From JALEVB01 sp022768265 (GTDB lineage: Bacteria > Bacillota_I > Bacilli_A > Erysipelotrichales > Erysipelotrichaceae): 43,505 nucleotides of DNA. This document shows positions 32,967-41,537 of the stretch, piece by piece; positions within the stretch are counted from its first letter, which is position 1, and the number at the start of each line of letters is the position of its first letter. The stretch lies in NCBI GenBank assembly GCA_034168985.1, contig JAXFJE010000005.1, positions 1 through 43,505 on the forward strand. The letters run 5' to 3'. A program made the position numbers and the translations under genes. The notes under the pieces were generated by a model that searched no databases, was not told where the DNA came from, and saw nothing but the letters and a program-made list of their open reading frames with translations.

Positions 32967-33443
32967 TTACATATTTTCGTTAAATTTATATCCTACGCCC
33001 CATAGGGTCAAGATATAGATCGGTGCATCAGGATCTGGTTCGATCTTTTTGCGAAGCTTGCGGATAAAGGCCATGATGTTACTATCGGCCATTAGATATT
33101 CTTCCGACCATACGGCATTATAAATTTGTTCTTTGGTGAAGACCTCCCCTTTATTTTGGTATAAGAAATACAAGATATCAAATTCTTTCGGGGTCAAAAA
33201 GACTTCTTCGCCATGCAGCAAGACCTTTCGGCTTTTCGGATTGATGATGAGATCTTGTTCAAGGATGGTGGTTTGATCATCCTTTTTTTCGATGATCAAG
33301 GTCGTATCATCTTGTGTGGCTAGCTGCATGAAGGCATTGGTCAGCTCTTGTTGTTCCGGATGGCTAGGCATGGTTTTAAAAAGTTGGATATTTTTTTGGA
33401 TCATATCGGAAGATAATAATAAATAAGTTACATTTTTTTTCAT
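32967..33443 (-). CDS. OmpR-type winged-helix regulator lacking a receiver domain
   Basis: The C-terminal 95 residues are an OmpR/PhoB-type winged helix: KVLLHGEEVFLTPKEFDILYFLY, then KGEVFTKEQIYNAVW, then DSNIMAFIRKLRKKI and the final hairpin WGVGYKF. The first 60 residues are too short for a receiver and carry no aspartate phospho-site or Lys motif, so regulation must use something else. The gene lies seven bases after the upstream ATPase gene, with GAGGAGG; the second of two adjacent ATG codons is preferred. It probably controls the flanking Mg2+-type ATPase genes. The missing receiver may reflect a small sensor domain or direct binding of an ion. Confidence 0.82.
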   Translation of the reverse strand: MKKNVTYLLLSSDMIQKNIQLFKTMPSHPEQQELTNAFMQLATQDDTTLIIEKKDDQTTILEQDLIINPKSRKVLLHGEEVFLTPKEFDILYFLYQNKGEVFTKEQIYNAVWSEEYLMADSNIMAFIRKLRKKIEPDPDAPIYILTLWGVGYKFNENM

Positions 33444-33453
33444 CATTACCTCC

Positions 33454-36072
33454 TCAATTTAAATCATGATATTTTTTAAGATAGCGTATCTTGATGAAAC
33501 TTGTCAATAGCAGATAACTAAATACGATGATGATCAAATATAAATAGTAACTGATCGGGATAGCACTTAGGTGGAAGGTGGAAGCTAAGAAGCTGTAAGG
33601 AATCAAGCTAAAGATGATGATGCCTAAAAGCATCCCGCAAAGCATGGGCTTAGAAGGCTTGCTTTGGATGAAGGGCAGCTTTTTGGTGCGTAATAGCTGA
33701 ATGATCATTGTTTGCGTCCACATCGACATCAAAAACCAACCAGTTTGGAAGATCATGATGAAGTGTTGTTGACTAGCAAGATCATTTAAGCTAGCAAATG
33801 CTTGCCCATTCATATAAGAAGGGACGATGATTAGATATAGGATGATGAAAGTGATGATATCAAATAAGGAACTGATCGAACCAAAGGTCAGCATGAAGCG
33901 TGATAAGGTCTTACCAGACCATTTTTGTGGTTGTTGATAGATCTCGCTATCTACATTATCCCAGATCAAGACGATGCATAGACAGTCGTAGAAAAGGTTT
34001 AATAACAAGATCTGCGCCGGACTCATCGGGGCAAAAGGTAAAAAGATGCTGGCGATGACGATCGACAGGATATTGCCAAAGTTCGAGCTGGCGGTGATCT
34101 TGATATAATTGTTCATCTTGATAAAGGTCTTACGGCCTTCTAAGATAGCTTGTCCAAGGATATTTAGATCTTTTTCTAACAGGATGATATCAGCGATGTC
34201 TTTGGCGTTGCTAGTAGCATTTTCGACCGAGATGCCCACATCAGCTTTAGCTAAAGCTGGGATATCATTGATACCATCGCCAAGATACCCTACCGTATGG
34301 CCGTTTTCTTGCAAAAGGGCGATGACCTGAGCTTTTTGGGCAGGGCTCATTTCGGCAAAGATATCAATGTTTTCGATGATGATATTGATGTTTTGTTCAT
34401 CTAAGGTAGCTAGTTGGCTACCGCTTAATACCTTAGGATCATCAAAGCCTAAACGCTTAGCAATGGCTAAGGCAACATCTAGACGATCGCCAGTTAAGAT
34501 CTTGGTCTTGATCTTTAATTGATGCAGTTGCGCTAAGGCAGCTTGGGCACTTTGCTTTGGAGCATCGAAAAAGGCGATGAAACCTAATAAGGTAAAATTA
34601 TCTTCGGATAGATCATCAGCGTTATGGAGATTTTTATAAGCGATGGCAATGACCTTCATGCCCACATCGAACATATCTTTTAATAAGATATCCACGCTTT
34701 GATGGCTTTGCTTGTCCAAAGGATAGAGATTGTTGGCATATGCTAGCTGATCACAGCGCTCTAAGATCGCTTGGATATCCCCTTTGGCAATCATCATTTT
34801 TTGGTGGTTTTCATGGTTTAAGACCGTAATGGTCGAAAACTTACGTTGATGATCAAAAGGATGAGCGTCGATAAATTGATAATTAAGAAGCAAGCTATCA
34901 AAGTGCTGGCTGGTCGAAGGGGCTTTTTGACATTCTTGGATCGCGGTATCGATAGGATTGGCAACGCCTAGTTGAAAATGACTGTTTAAAAAGGCATAGT
35001 CTAAGACTTGCATCGATTCATTGCCTAAGATATCCATGTAATATTCCAAGGTCAAGCGATCGTTGGTAAGGGTACCAGTCTTATCCGTGCAAAGCAGGTC
35101 CATGCTGCCTAGATCTTGCATCGAGTTGATATTGCGGATGATGGTGTTTTGCTTGCGCATATGATGGGTACCATGGCTAAGGCAACTAGCAATGACCAGT
35201 GGGAGCATTTCTGGGATCAAACCGATACCGATGGATATCGCAAAGAAAAAGGCTTGGATATGATCGTGATGAATGATGGCATTTAAGCCAAAGACGATGA
35301 TGATCAAGATGATCATGAAGCGAATAAGGATCAAGGCAATATGGTTGGCACCTTTGGTAAAGTTGTTGCGTTGCTGGGATGGTTCCAAAGCAAAGCTACC
35401 ATAGAGGGTATCTTCCTCTAAAGCTACGATGATGCCTTTAGCTTGGCCAAGGATGATGATCGATCCTTTAAATAGCATGTTGGGATAGTTTAAGACATTG
35501 TCGTAGTGAGCAGGATCGATCGGATCACTGTGTTTTGGTTCGATGCTGCTTTCGCCATTTAGGGCTGAATTGGAAATAAATAGATCATGGGCTTCTAACA
35601 GGATGATATCAGCTGGGACCTTATCGCCAGGATCAAGGCTGATGATATCGCCAACCTGCAATTGATGACCATAGATCGTGCGATGACCATCCTTAGTGAT
35701 GAGCTTATAGCGATCTTGTTTGACATCTTTTAAATTAAGCAAGGCCTTATATGCTTGATATTCCTGAAATAAACGAATGAAGCCACTGATCAAGACCGTG
35801 ATAAAAAGGATCAAAGGCAGATAATTGTTGATCGAAGATTCATGGGCCAGATTATGGGTGGCGATATACGATACGACCGATAAAACCAATAAACAACTGG
35901 TAAAAGGGTTAAAAAAGGCTTGTTGCCAAGAATTCCATAACCATTTGTACTTATGAGGCTTATTGGCTATTTGGGGATTATCTTTAGCCTGCTTTGCCAA
36001 AAAGGGGCGAAGCTGTTGGTGATCCATACGGGCTAATTGGGCATAGTAAGCTTGCTGGTGATGATCTTTCAT
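33454..36072 (-). CDS. P-type ATPase, diverged MgtA paralogue
   Basis: This 872-residue ATPase has the phospho site DKTGT (Asp330), TGDRLDVA, GDGINDIPAL and the normal P-type order. It is close to MgtA overall, but several conserved spots differ from the paralogue downstream. The actuator motif is NGES (172-175) instead of TGES, M4 reads GLIPEMLP instead of GLTPEMSP, and the late helix reads YDCLCIVLIWDNVD, losing the proline of the usual PWD. Ion specificity or regulation may therefore differ. It is first in the minus-strand block, directly followed by the winged-helix regulator, and shares a promoter region with the divergent XpaC operon. Confidence 0.88.
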   Translation of the reverse strand: MKDHHQQAYYAQLARMDHQQLRPFLAKQAKDNPQIANKPHKYKWLWNSWQQAFFNPFTSCLLVLSVVSYIATHNLAHESSINNYLPLILFITVLISGFIRLFQEYQAYKALLNLKDVKQDRYKLITKDGHRTIYGHQLQVGDIISLDPGDKVPADIILLEAHDLFISNSALNGESSIEPKHSDPIDPAHYDNVLNYPNMLFKGSIIILGQAKGIIVALEEDTLYGSFALEPSQQRNNFTKGANHIALILIRFMIILIIIVFGLNAIIHHDHIQAFFFAISIGIGLIPEMLPLVIASCLSHGTHHMRKQNTIIRNINSMQDLGSMDLLCTDKTGTLTNDRLTLEYYMDILGNESMQVLDYAFLNSHFQLGVANPIDTAIQECQKAPSTSQHFDSLLLNYQFIDAHPFDHQRKFSTITVLNHENHQKMMIAKGDIQAILERCDQLAYANNLYPLDKQSHQSVDILLKDMFDVGMKVIAIAYKNLHNADDLSEDNFTLLGFIAFFDAPKQSAQAALAQLHQLKIKTKILTGDRLDVALAIAKRLGFDDPKVLSGSQLATLDEQNINIIIENIDIFAEMSPAQKAQVIALLQENGHTVGYLGDGINDIPALAKADVGISVENATSNAKDIADIILLEKDLNILGQAILEGRKTFIKMNNYIKITASSNFGNILSIVIASIFLPFAPMSPAQILLLNLFYDCLCIVLIWDNVDSEIYQQPQKWSGKTLSRFMLTFGSISSLFDIITFIILYLIIVPSYMNGQAFASLNDLASQQHFIMIFQTGWFLMSMWTQTMIIQLLRTKKLPFIQSKPSKPMLCGMLLGIIIFSLIPYSFLASTFHLSAIPISYYLYLIIIVFSYLLLTSFIKIRYLKKYHDLN

Positions 36073-36192
36073 GTTAAAACTCCTTGTCTTAAGGGCATTA
36101 TAGCATAATAAAAGCCTAATAATTCTTGCGTTTTATTGCGATGAAATAAAATGCTAAAGCTGATGGGTTTTTATTTTACCCCAACATAAATA

Positions 36193-36201
36193 TGATATAA
36201 T
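36193..36201 (+). promoter_or_regulatory. Extended -10 promoter of the XpaC/TelA operon
   Basis: TGATATAAT is a full extended -10, 23 bases before the ATG, followed by AAGGAAGTGAG. The same extended element is seen before the second flavoprotein gene. Confidence 0.6.
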
Positions 36202-36223
36202 CAATAAATAAGGAAGTGAGACC

Positions 36224-37231
36224 ATGGGGTATAAGTATCGACCAAATAATAATTTTGATTCAAATAACGGGAATGTGCTATTTCCGATTATCTTGATCGT
36301 TTTTGGAGCTATTTCAGGGCTGAGCTTATTGATGCCTTTGGGGGTATTTTTATTGATATATAATAGTCAAAAAAGTGATTCTGGTTATACCAAGACATAT
36401 CGTCCCAAAACCAAGGCACCAAAACATCAGGATTTTAATTTTGCCAGTGAAAGACAAGGGCGAGTGCCACTAGTTAAATATTCTACGCGTCAGATGAAAA
36501 TGATCAATGATCGCTTGAAAGATTATTTTAAAGATCATGAGGAATTGTTGGTGATGGATGAAGTTAATCTACGATTGAAAAATCAACATTATCGTAGCTT
36601 GAATAGCTTAAATGTCTTTCGTTATAACGATTATGTATCTTCGTTGGCAGAATTTGGTTATCAATATCCGCAGACCTATAATCAGATCTTACGTTTATTG
36701 TTAAGCTTTGCCATGGATGATGAGCCTTTATATAAACAAAAAACTAAAGAAAGTGATACGGCCTCAGAGATCAAAGCGTCTAAAAATGAGCAAGAAGCAC
36801 GAGCTACGGCCTTTATTGCGACGATCGATGAATTAAACATTGCGATACCGGATGAGGAAATCAGCAATGGCTTATATGAAAGCTGTGCTTTATTGAAACA
36901 AATCAAGATGATCGAGGAAACCTTCGTGTCATCACATGAAAAATTAGACAAGCTATATGATTATTACTTGCCGATCTTGATCAATATCTTAAATCAATAT
37001 AAAGATCTAGAAAAAACGCAAAATAATGAAAAGTTTAAACAAACCAAAGAAAAGTTGTTAAAAACGATCATCTTGATCAATGATGCGATGAAGACTCTTA
37101 GCGCGACCTTGTGTGAAGATGATATCATTAATTTATCCGCAGATATCTCCACCCTAGAAGCAATCTTGAAAAAAGATGGCTTGGTTGGTGAGGGTATCAT
37201 GAAAAGAAATGCAGGTGCTAAAGATGAATAG
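36224..37231 (+). CDS. xpaC: XpaC-family protein (5-bromo-4-chloroindolyl phosphate hydrolysis protein)
   Basis: This 335-residue protein has a hydrophobic hairpin near the N-terminus (about 19-46, LFPIILIVFGAISGL then MPLGVFLLIY) and a long charged helical part (about 85-330), as in XpaC proteins that are regularly paired with TelA. The name comes from an old phosphatase assay; the real role is unclear, and it is linked with toxic-anion and envelope stress. It has its own extended -10 promoter. The next gene overlaps its stop codon (ATGAATAG), which shows tight coupling with the rest of the operon. Confidence 0.8.
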   Translation: MGYKYRPNNNFDSNNGNVLFPIILIVFGAISGLSLLMPLGVFLLIYNSQKSDSGYTKTYRPKTKAPKHQDFNFASERQGRVPLVKYSTRQMKMINDRLKDYFKDHEELLVMDEVNLRLKNQHYRSLNSLNVFRYNDYVSSLAEFGYQYPQTYNQILRLLLSFAMDDEPLYKQKTKESDTASEIKASKNEQEARATAFIATIDELNIAIPDEEISNGLYESCALLKQIKMIEETFVSSHEKLDKLYDYYLPILINILNQYKDLEKTQNNEKFKQTKEKLLKTIILINDAMKTLSATLCEDDIINLSADISTLEAILKKDGLVGEGIMKRNAGAKDE

Positions 37232-37640
37232 TGAAAAAGATGTCTATGCCTTGTTTGATGAAATGTTTGAACAATTAGAACAAGATGATCCCCAATTAGA
37301 AGCAACCAGTGCGCAAAAGTTTGCCGCTTTGATCGATGAGCGTTTAGAGGAGTATGCGCAAAAATGTGGATATGATGATTATAATGCGATGGTTGATAAA
37401 GAGGTGGTCAATGAAGCGTATTGGCAAGCTTTAAGCAAGATCAAAGCTCAAGATCAACAAGATTATTTGATCAAAGCATTAAAGATGCGCAAACAAGATG
37501 AGCATAGCCGCCGATACTTAGCTTTATTAGCTAATGAAGATGTGGAAAAGGTTATTGCCCAAGCAAAGCTTGAGCAACAACAAGCACCCCATAGCACGCT
37601 TAAGTTTTTACTGGATGCCGCTAACTTTTACCAAAAATAA
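37224..37640 (+). CDS. Acidic helical hypothetical protein in the TelA operon
   Basis: I start at the ATG overlapping the xpaC stop; a further ATG at 37209 adds five residues. The 138-residue product is rich in Asp, Glu, Gln and Lys, predicted all-helical and soluble, without membrane segment or signal. No motif I recognise is present. Its place between xpaC and the AAA+ gene, with 15 bases to the latter, suggests an adaptor or small subunit that binds the ATPase or TelA. This is inference from position only. Confidence 0.65.
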   Translation: MNSEKDVYALFDEMFEQLEQDDPQLEATSAQKFAALIDERLEEYAQKCGYDDYNAMVDKEVVNEAYWQALSKIKAQDQQDYLIKALKMRKQDEHSRRYLALLANEDVEKVIAQAKLEQQQAPHSTLKFLLDAANFYQK

Positions 37641-37655
37641 AAGGACGATAAACAT

Positions 37656-39512
37656 ATGAATAAAAAAAGCAAGACGACCTTAGAAAAGGAAAGGTTGATG
37701 AAAGAGGTCTTAGGTAAGCGCAGGATCAATGATTTTAACTTTAAGACCTTTGAGGAAGAGATCAAGCAAGATTATGGGCTAAGCTATCCTAAAGAGCTTC
37801 AAGATGATAAACAACCCTTTACGCAAGCTTTATCACAATTAAAGCTAAAGGTCATGGGGCAAGATGAAGCTTTGAATGAGCTAGTGACAGCTTTTCGGCG
37901 TCCCTATGTCATGGGATATCAATATCATAAAAATGCGATGATCGTCTATGGAAATGAGGGCGTAGGCAAACATACGGCCATCCAAGAGCTAGCCAAGCTA
38001 CTTAGCAAAGATGATATCGTCAATAGTTATGAAGTATATACCTTAGATATGGGCTTATATCAAAGTGCTACGCAAGAAAGCTTATTTTTACAAGATTTAT
38101 TTAGTGCGATCAATCATCCAAGCTCGATCATCTGTTTTGAAAATTGTAAAGCAACTAATCGGATCTTCTTACAGATGTTAAGTGAATTGATCCAAAAGGG
38201 CAAGCTTACCTTAAACAAGCGTTATGTCAATCAAAAAGGGCAATTGATCGAATCGCAATCTGGGTTGGTAAAAGAAGCGGTTTCGTTTATCAAGGCTCAG
38301 GATAAGTATCTTGTTTTTCTTTGCGATGATCAATATGCGGATGTTGAAGCTGTGTTTGATCAAGCGATGCTAGCTAGCATTAGGGATAAGATCCATTTTA
38401 CAAAGTTAAATGATGCAACGATAAGCAAGCTGATCACTAGCCAACTTCACAAGATCCAACAAAAGGTCCAAGATAAGCTAGGGATAGCATTAACGATCGA
38501 TGAAAGCATTGAAAAATGGCTGTATGCACATTATGATCATGATAGGCAAATGACGTGTATCACGAGCTATTTAGCGCAGTTTTATGCAAACATTGCCCAA
38601 TATGCCTTAGAACATGAAGTTAAAGAAATGACGCTCAAGGTGGAAAAGATACCACTGTTGATCGCGGATGATAAACAACATGTTTCACTTTTGAAGGAGG
38701 ATACGAAGGAAAGCTTGCAAAGCGTCAAAGCGCAATTGGCAGATATCGTTGGCTTAGAAAAGGTCAAACAACATCTATGGGCCTTAGAAAGTCATATCTT
38801 GATCCAACAAAAGCGTAAGGAACAAGGGCTAAAGACCAGTCCGATCAGCAAGCATATGATCTTTACGGGCAATCCTGGTACGGGCAAGACGACCATCGCT
38901 CGCTTGTTGAGCCGTTATATGCTAGCGATCAATGCTTTAAGCAAAGGACAGCTAGTGGAAGTAACACGTAGCGATCTAGTGGGTAAGTATGTGGGACATA
39001 CTGCTCCGCTGACGATGAAGGTCGTGGAATCAGCCTTAGGTGGCGTGCTGTTTATAGATGAGGCCTATAGCCTATATCGGGGCAAAGATGATAGCTATGG
39101 TTTAGAATGTATCGATACCTTGGTAAAAGCAATAGAAGATCATCGTGATGAATTGATCGTGATCTTGGCGGGCTATGATAAAGAGATGACAAGCTTCTTA
39201 GAAGCTAATAGCGGCCTGCGTTCGCGCTTTCCTAATATCATTCACTTTGATGACTATACAGCTGAGCAACTATTAGCCATCGCCCAAAACATTGCCCAAA
39301 AACAAGATTATCAGATCGATGAACAAGCTTTGCCCGCTTTATTAGCGTACTTTACCCAAAAACAAGCTGATCGATCACAAGCGAGTGGTAATGGTAGATT
39401 GGCTCGTAATATCGTGGAAAGCGCGATCTTGCAACAAGCAAAACGCTTAGCCACAAACCCCGAAGAAAAACTAACTTTATTAAAAATAGAAGATTTTAGA
39501 TTGGAGGAATAA
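37656..39512 (+). CDS. Tandem AAA+ ATPase, degenerate ClpB-like plus CbbX/SpoVK-like domain
   Basis: This 618-residue protein has two AAA+ modules. The first (about 55-330) resembles Clp/HSP100 second domains (KVMGQDEAL at 66-73), but its Walker A is GNEGVGKH (99-106, His in place of Thr/Ser) and its Walker B reads IICFEN, so ATP hydrolysis is doubtful. The second (about 360-615) is a normal CbbX/SpoVK module: GNPGTGKT (405-412), VLFIDEA (464-470), and the arginine finger region NSGLRSRFPN (518-527). CbbX-type AAA+ proteins remodel partners such as inhibited complexes. It precedes telA by two bases, so it likely works on TelA, XpaC or the small acidic protein. The fusion of an inactive and an active AAA+ module is a notable build. 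Confidence 0.85.
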   Translation: MNKKSKTTLEKERLMKEVLGKRRINDFNFKTFEEEIKQDYGLSYPKELQDDKQPFTQALSQLKLKVMGQDEALNELVTAFRRPYVMGYQYHKNAMIVYGNEGVGKHTAIQELAKLLSKDDIVNSYEVYTLDMGLYQSATQESLFLQDLFSAINHPSSIICFENCKATNRIFLQMLSELIQKGKLTLNKRYVNQKGQLIESQSGLVKEAVSFIKAQDKYLVFLCDDQYADVEAVFDQAMLASIRDKIHFTKLNDATISKLITSQLHKIQQKVQDKLGIALTIDESIEKWLYAHYDHDRQMTCITSYLAQFYANIAQYALEHEVKEMTLKVEKIPLLIADDKQHVSLLKEDTKESLQSVKAQLADIVGLEKVKQHLWALESHILIQQKRKEQGLKTSPISKHMIFTGNPGTGKTTIARLLSRYMLAINALSKGQLVEVTRSDLVGKYVGHTAPLTMKVVESALGGVLFIDEAYSLYRGKDDSYGLECIDTLVKAIEDHRDELIVILAGYDKEMTSFLEANSGLRSRFPNIIHFDDYTAEQLLAIAQNIAQKQDYQIDEQALPALLAYFTQKQADRSQASGNGRLARNIVESAILQQAKRLATNPEEKLTLLKIEDFRLEE

Positions 39513-39514
39513 AC

Positions 39515-40642
39515 ATGAGCGATAAAATTACTTTGACCTTAGAAAGTCCACAAAAAGCTGAGGCCATCCAACCGGTAGAAGAGGAAAATGTAGCTGTCAA
39601 GCAGGCGCAATTTGATGAAAGTAGCTTAAGTGCGGAAGAAAAAGCAATGGTCGATGATTTTGCCAAACAGATCGACATAACTAGCAGCAGCATCATTTTG
39701 CAATATGGTGCCAACGCACAAGAAAAGCTTGCTTCCTTTAGCGATAATGCCTTAGAAAATGTGCGCGGCAAAGATCTAGGGGAAGTTGGGGATGCTTTGA
39801 CTAACCTGATCGTTGAATTACAAGGCTTTGAGATCGAAGAAAAAGAAGAAGGAATTTTTGGCTTTTTCAAAAAACAAGGCAATAAAATCAAAAATTTACA
39901 AACTAAATATGATAAAGCTGAAAATAATGTGGATAAGATCGTTAAGATCTTGGAACAACATCAGATCACTTTATTAAAAGATATCGCTTTATTAGATGAG
40001 CTATATGAGCAAAATCTAAATAACTATAAAGAATTATCGATGTATATCTTAGCGGGATATAAACGTTTAGAAGATATCAAAAATCATGAGTTACCAGCTT
40101 TGATCGCTAAAGCAGATGCTTCCGGCTTGACCCAAGATACGCAAGCCGCTAATGATCTAGCCAATGCCATCAATCGCTTTGAAAAGAAATTACATGATCT
40201 AGAATTAACTAGAACGGTTAGTTTACAAATGGGACCACAAATTCGTTTGGTACAAAATAATGATACCTTGATGACTGAAAAGATCCAAAGCACGTTAGTA
40301 AATACGATCCCTTTATGGAAATCACAAATGGTCTTGGCTTTAGGCGTAAATCATTCTAAAGAAGCCATGAAAGCACAAAATGAAGTTTCCAATATGACCA
40401 ATGAATTGTTGAAGAAAAATGCCGAGACCTTAAAGATGGCAACGATCGAAACAGCTAAGGAAAGCGAACGCGGTATCGTCGATATCGAAAGCTTGAAATA
40501 TACAAATGAACAATTGATCACGACCTTAGATGAGGTCTTGAAGATCCAAACCGAAGGTAAACAACGGCGAGCGCAAGCACAAGATGAACTGATCAAGATC
40601 GAAAAAGAATTAAATGATAAATTGATGGAAATACGCAGGTAA
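39515..40642 (+). CDS. telA: TelA-family toxic anion resistance protein
   Basis: This 375-residue soluble helical protein has the TelA features: FGFFKKQGNKIKNLQTKYDKAE near residue 115, the DELYEQNLNNYKELSMYILAG stretch around 170 and the later ALGVNHSKEAMKAQNEVSNMTNELL. It was named for tellurite resistance (KlaB/YceH type), but in Firmicutes it is tied more widely to cell-envelope and antibiotic stress. The AAA+ gene ends two bases before its ATG, with GGAGGA. TelA is last in the four-gene operon. Membership with XpaC is a known pairing; the AAA+ partner is what gives the operon interest. Confidence 0.92.
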   Translation: MSDKITLTLESPQKAEAIQPVEEENVAVKQAQFDESSLSAEEKAMVDDFAKQIDITSSSIILQYGANAQEKLASFSDNALENVRGKDLGEVGDALTNLIVELQGFEIEEKEEGIFGFFKKQGNKIKNLQTKYDKAENNVDKIVKILEQHQITLLKDIALLDELYEQNLNNYKELSMYILAGYKRLEDIKNHELPALIAKADASGLTQDTQAANDLANAINRFEKKLHDLELTRTVSLQMGPQIRLVQNNDTLMTEKIQSTLVNTIPLWKSQMVLALGVNHSKEAMKAQNEVSNMTNELLKKNAETLKMATIETAKESERGIVDIESLKYTNEQLITTLDEVLKIQTEGKQRRAQAQDELIKIEKELNDKLMEIRR

Positions 40643-40737
40643 TTGATTTTTAAAAACGAAATTATGACCAAATTTACTGTAGCATTTTAATTGTGAATTT
40701 GTTATCATATAAGAAAATAAATTTGGGAGGTAAGTTC

Positions 40738-41277
40738 ATGAAAAAGTTGATGCTTATCTTAATGCTGACGATGCTAACAGCTTGTCAAAATGCTACAGCT
40801 AACGCCCCCAAAATCATGAGTGACTTTGTCGAAGCTGATAAAATAATGATCTATTATCGAGCTTCAAGTGAATTGGATTTTGGGGAAGAAGTTAATTTAA
40901 CTTCGTTTCGTTATCCAGCACAAACCAATAGTGGTACAAATATCAAAGATACGCCAATCGATATTTTTAATGAAGAGGTCAATGGTTTGACCCATAAGTT
41001 AAATAAAAATATTTTCGATACCTTACAGACAAGTTTATTAGAAAAAGCTGATGAAGCGGTTTTTGATGAAAATAAGGTCGTATTATTTTTTAAGAATCTT
41101 GAAAATGATGGCTTGATCTATTTTTATAGCGATGGTCATGTCAAGGAAGTTTGTGCAGATGGAACGCGTAATTATTATTATCTAAATACGGATGATTGTA
41201 GTTTCTTAAATAGCTTGATTGAAGAGTACATCGTGGAAGTTAGTCATCTGCAAAAAAGATATCTTAATTCTAAATAA
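40738..41277 (+). CDS. Lipoprotein of unknown function
   Basis: The ATG at 40738 follows GGGAGGTAAG; a frame from 40693 has no such site. The 179-residue protein starts with a signal peptide and lipobox (LTAC, Cys at about 16) and is otherwise soluble, with mixed strands and helices, two Tyr-rich segments and a Cys pair near the end (KEVCADG and DDCSF). No known family is recognised. It stands alone after the TelA operon and is followed by a strong terminator. Confidence 0.7.
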   Translation: MKKLMLILMLTMLTACQNATANAPKIMSDFVEADKIMIYYRASSELDFGEEVNLTSFRYPAQTNSGTNIKDTPIDIFNEEVNGLTHKLNKNIFDTLQTSLLEKADEAVFDENKVVLFFKNLENDGLIYFYSDGHVKEVCADGTRNYYYLNTDDCSFLNSLIEEYIVEVSHLQKRYLNSK

Positions 41278-41334
41278 CAATGATGCAAGCGTTATTTGCT
41301 TAGGAAAATAATGTATATTGTCAAAAAACTCATT

Positions 41335-41380
41335 CAGCAGGGAAACGTTTTATATAAGAAGCGTTTATCCTGCTGTTTTT
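41335..41380 (+). terminator. Terminator after the lipoprotein gene
   Basis: CAGCAGG-(GA)-AAACG and CGTTT-(AT)-CCTGCTG form a long stem (41335-41347 with 41362-41375), followed by TTTTT. The rest of the 41278-41537 gap shows no gene that I can support. Confidence 0.8.
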
Positions 41381-41537
41381 AAAGTTGGATGTGCAATGGT
41401 GCTGAAGGTTAGAGGTTATAAGCAGCGATGCAGTTCTATTTTCAATCATAACAAGCGCAGCTAAAACTAAGGGAATAAAATATCGATAAAAAGCAGATAT
41501 TTACCACAAAATTATATAGAAAAAGAGGTATATATTT

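Noticed and set aside
36073..36223. Mg2+ riboswitch (M-box) before the P-type ATPase block
   Set aside because: Only about 150 bases are available and they are shared with a divergent promoter; I could not find the M-box core elements.
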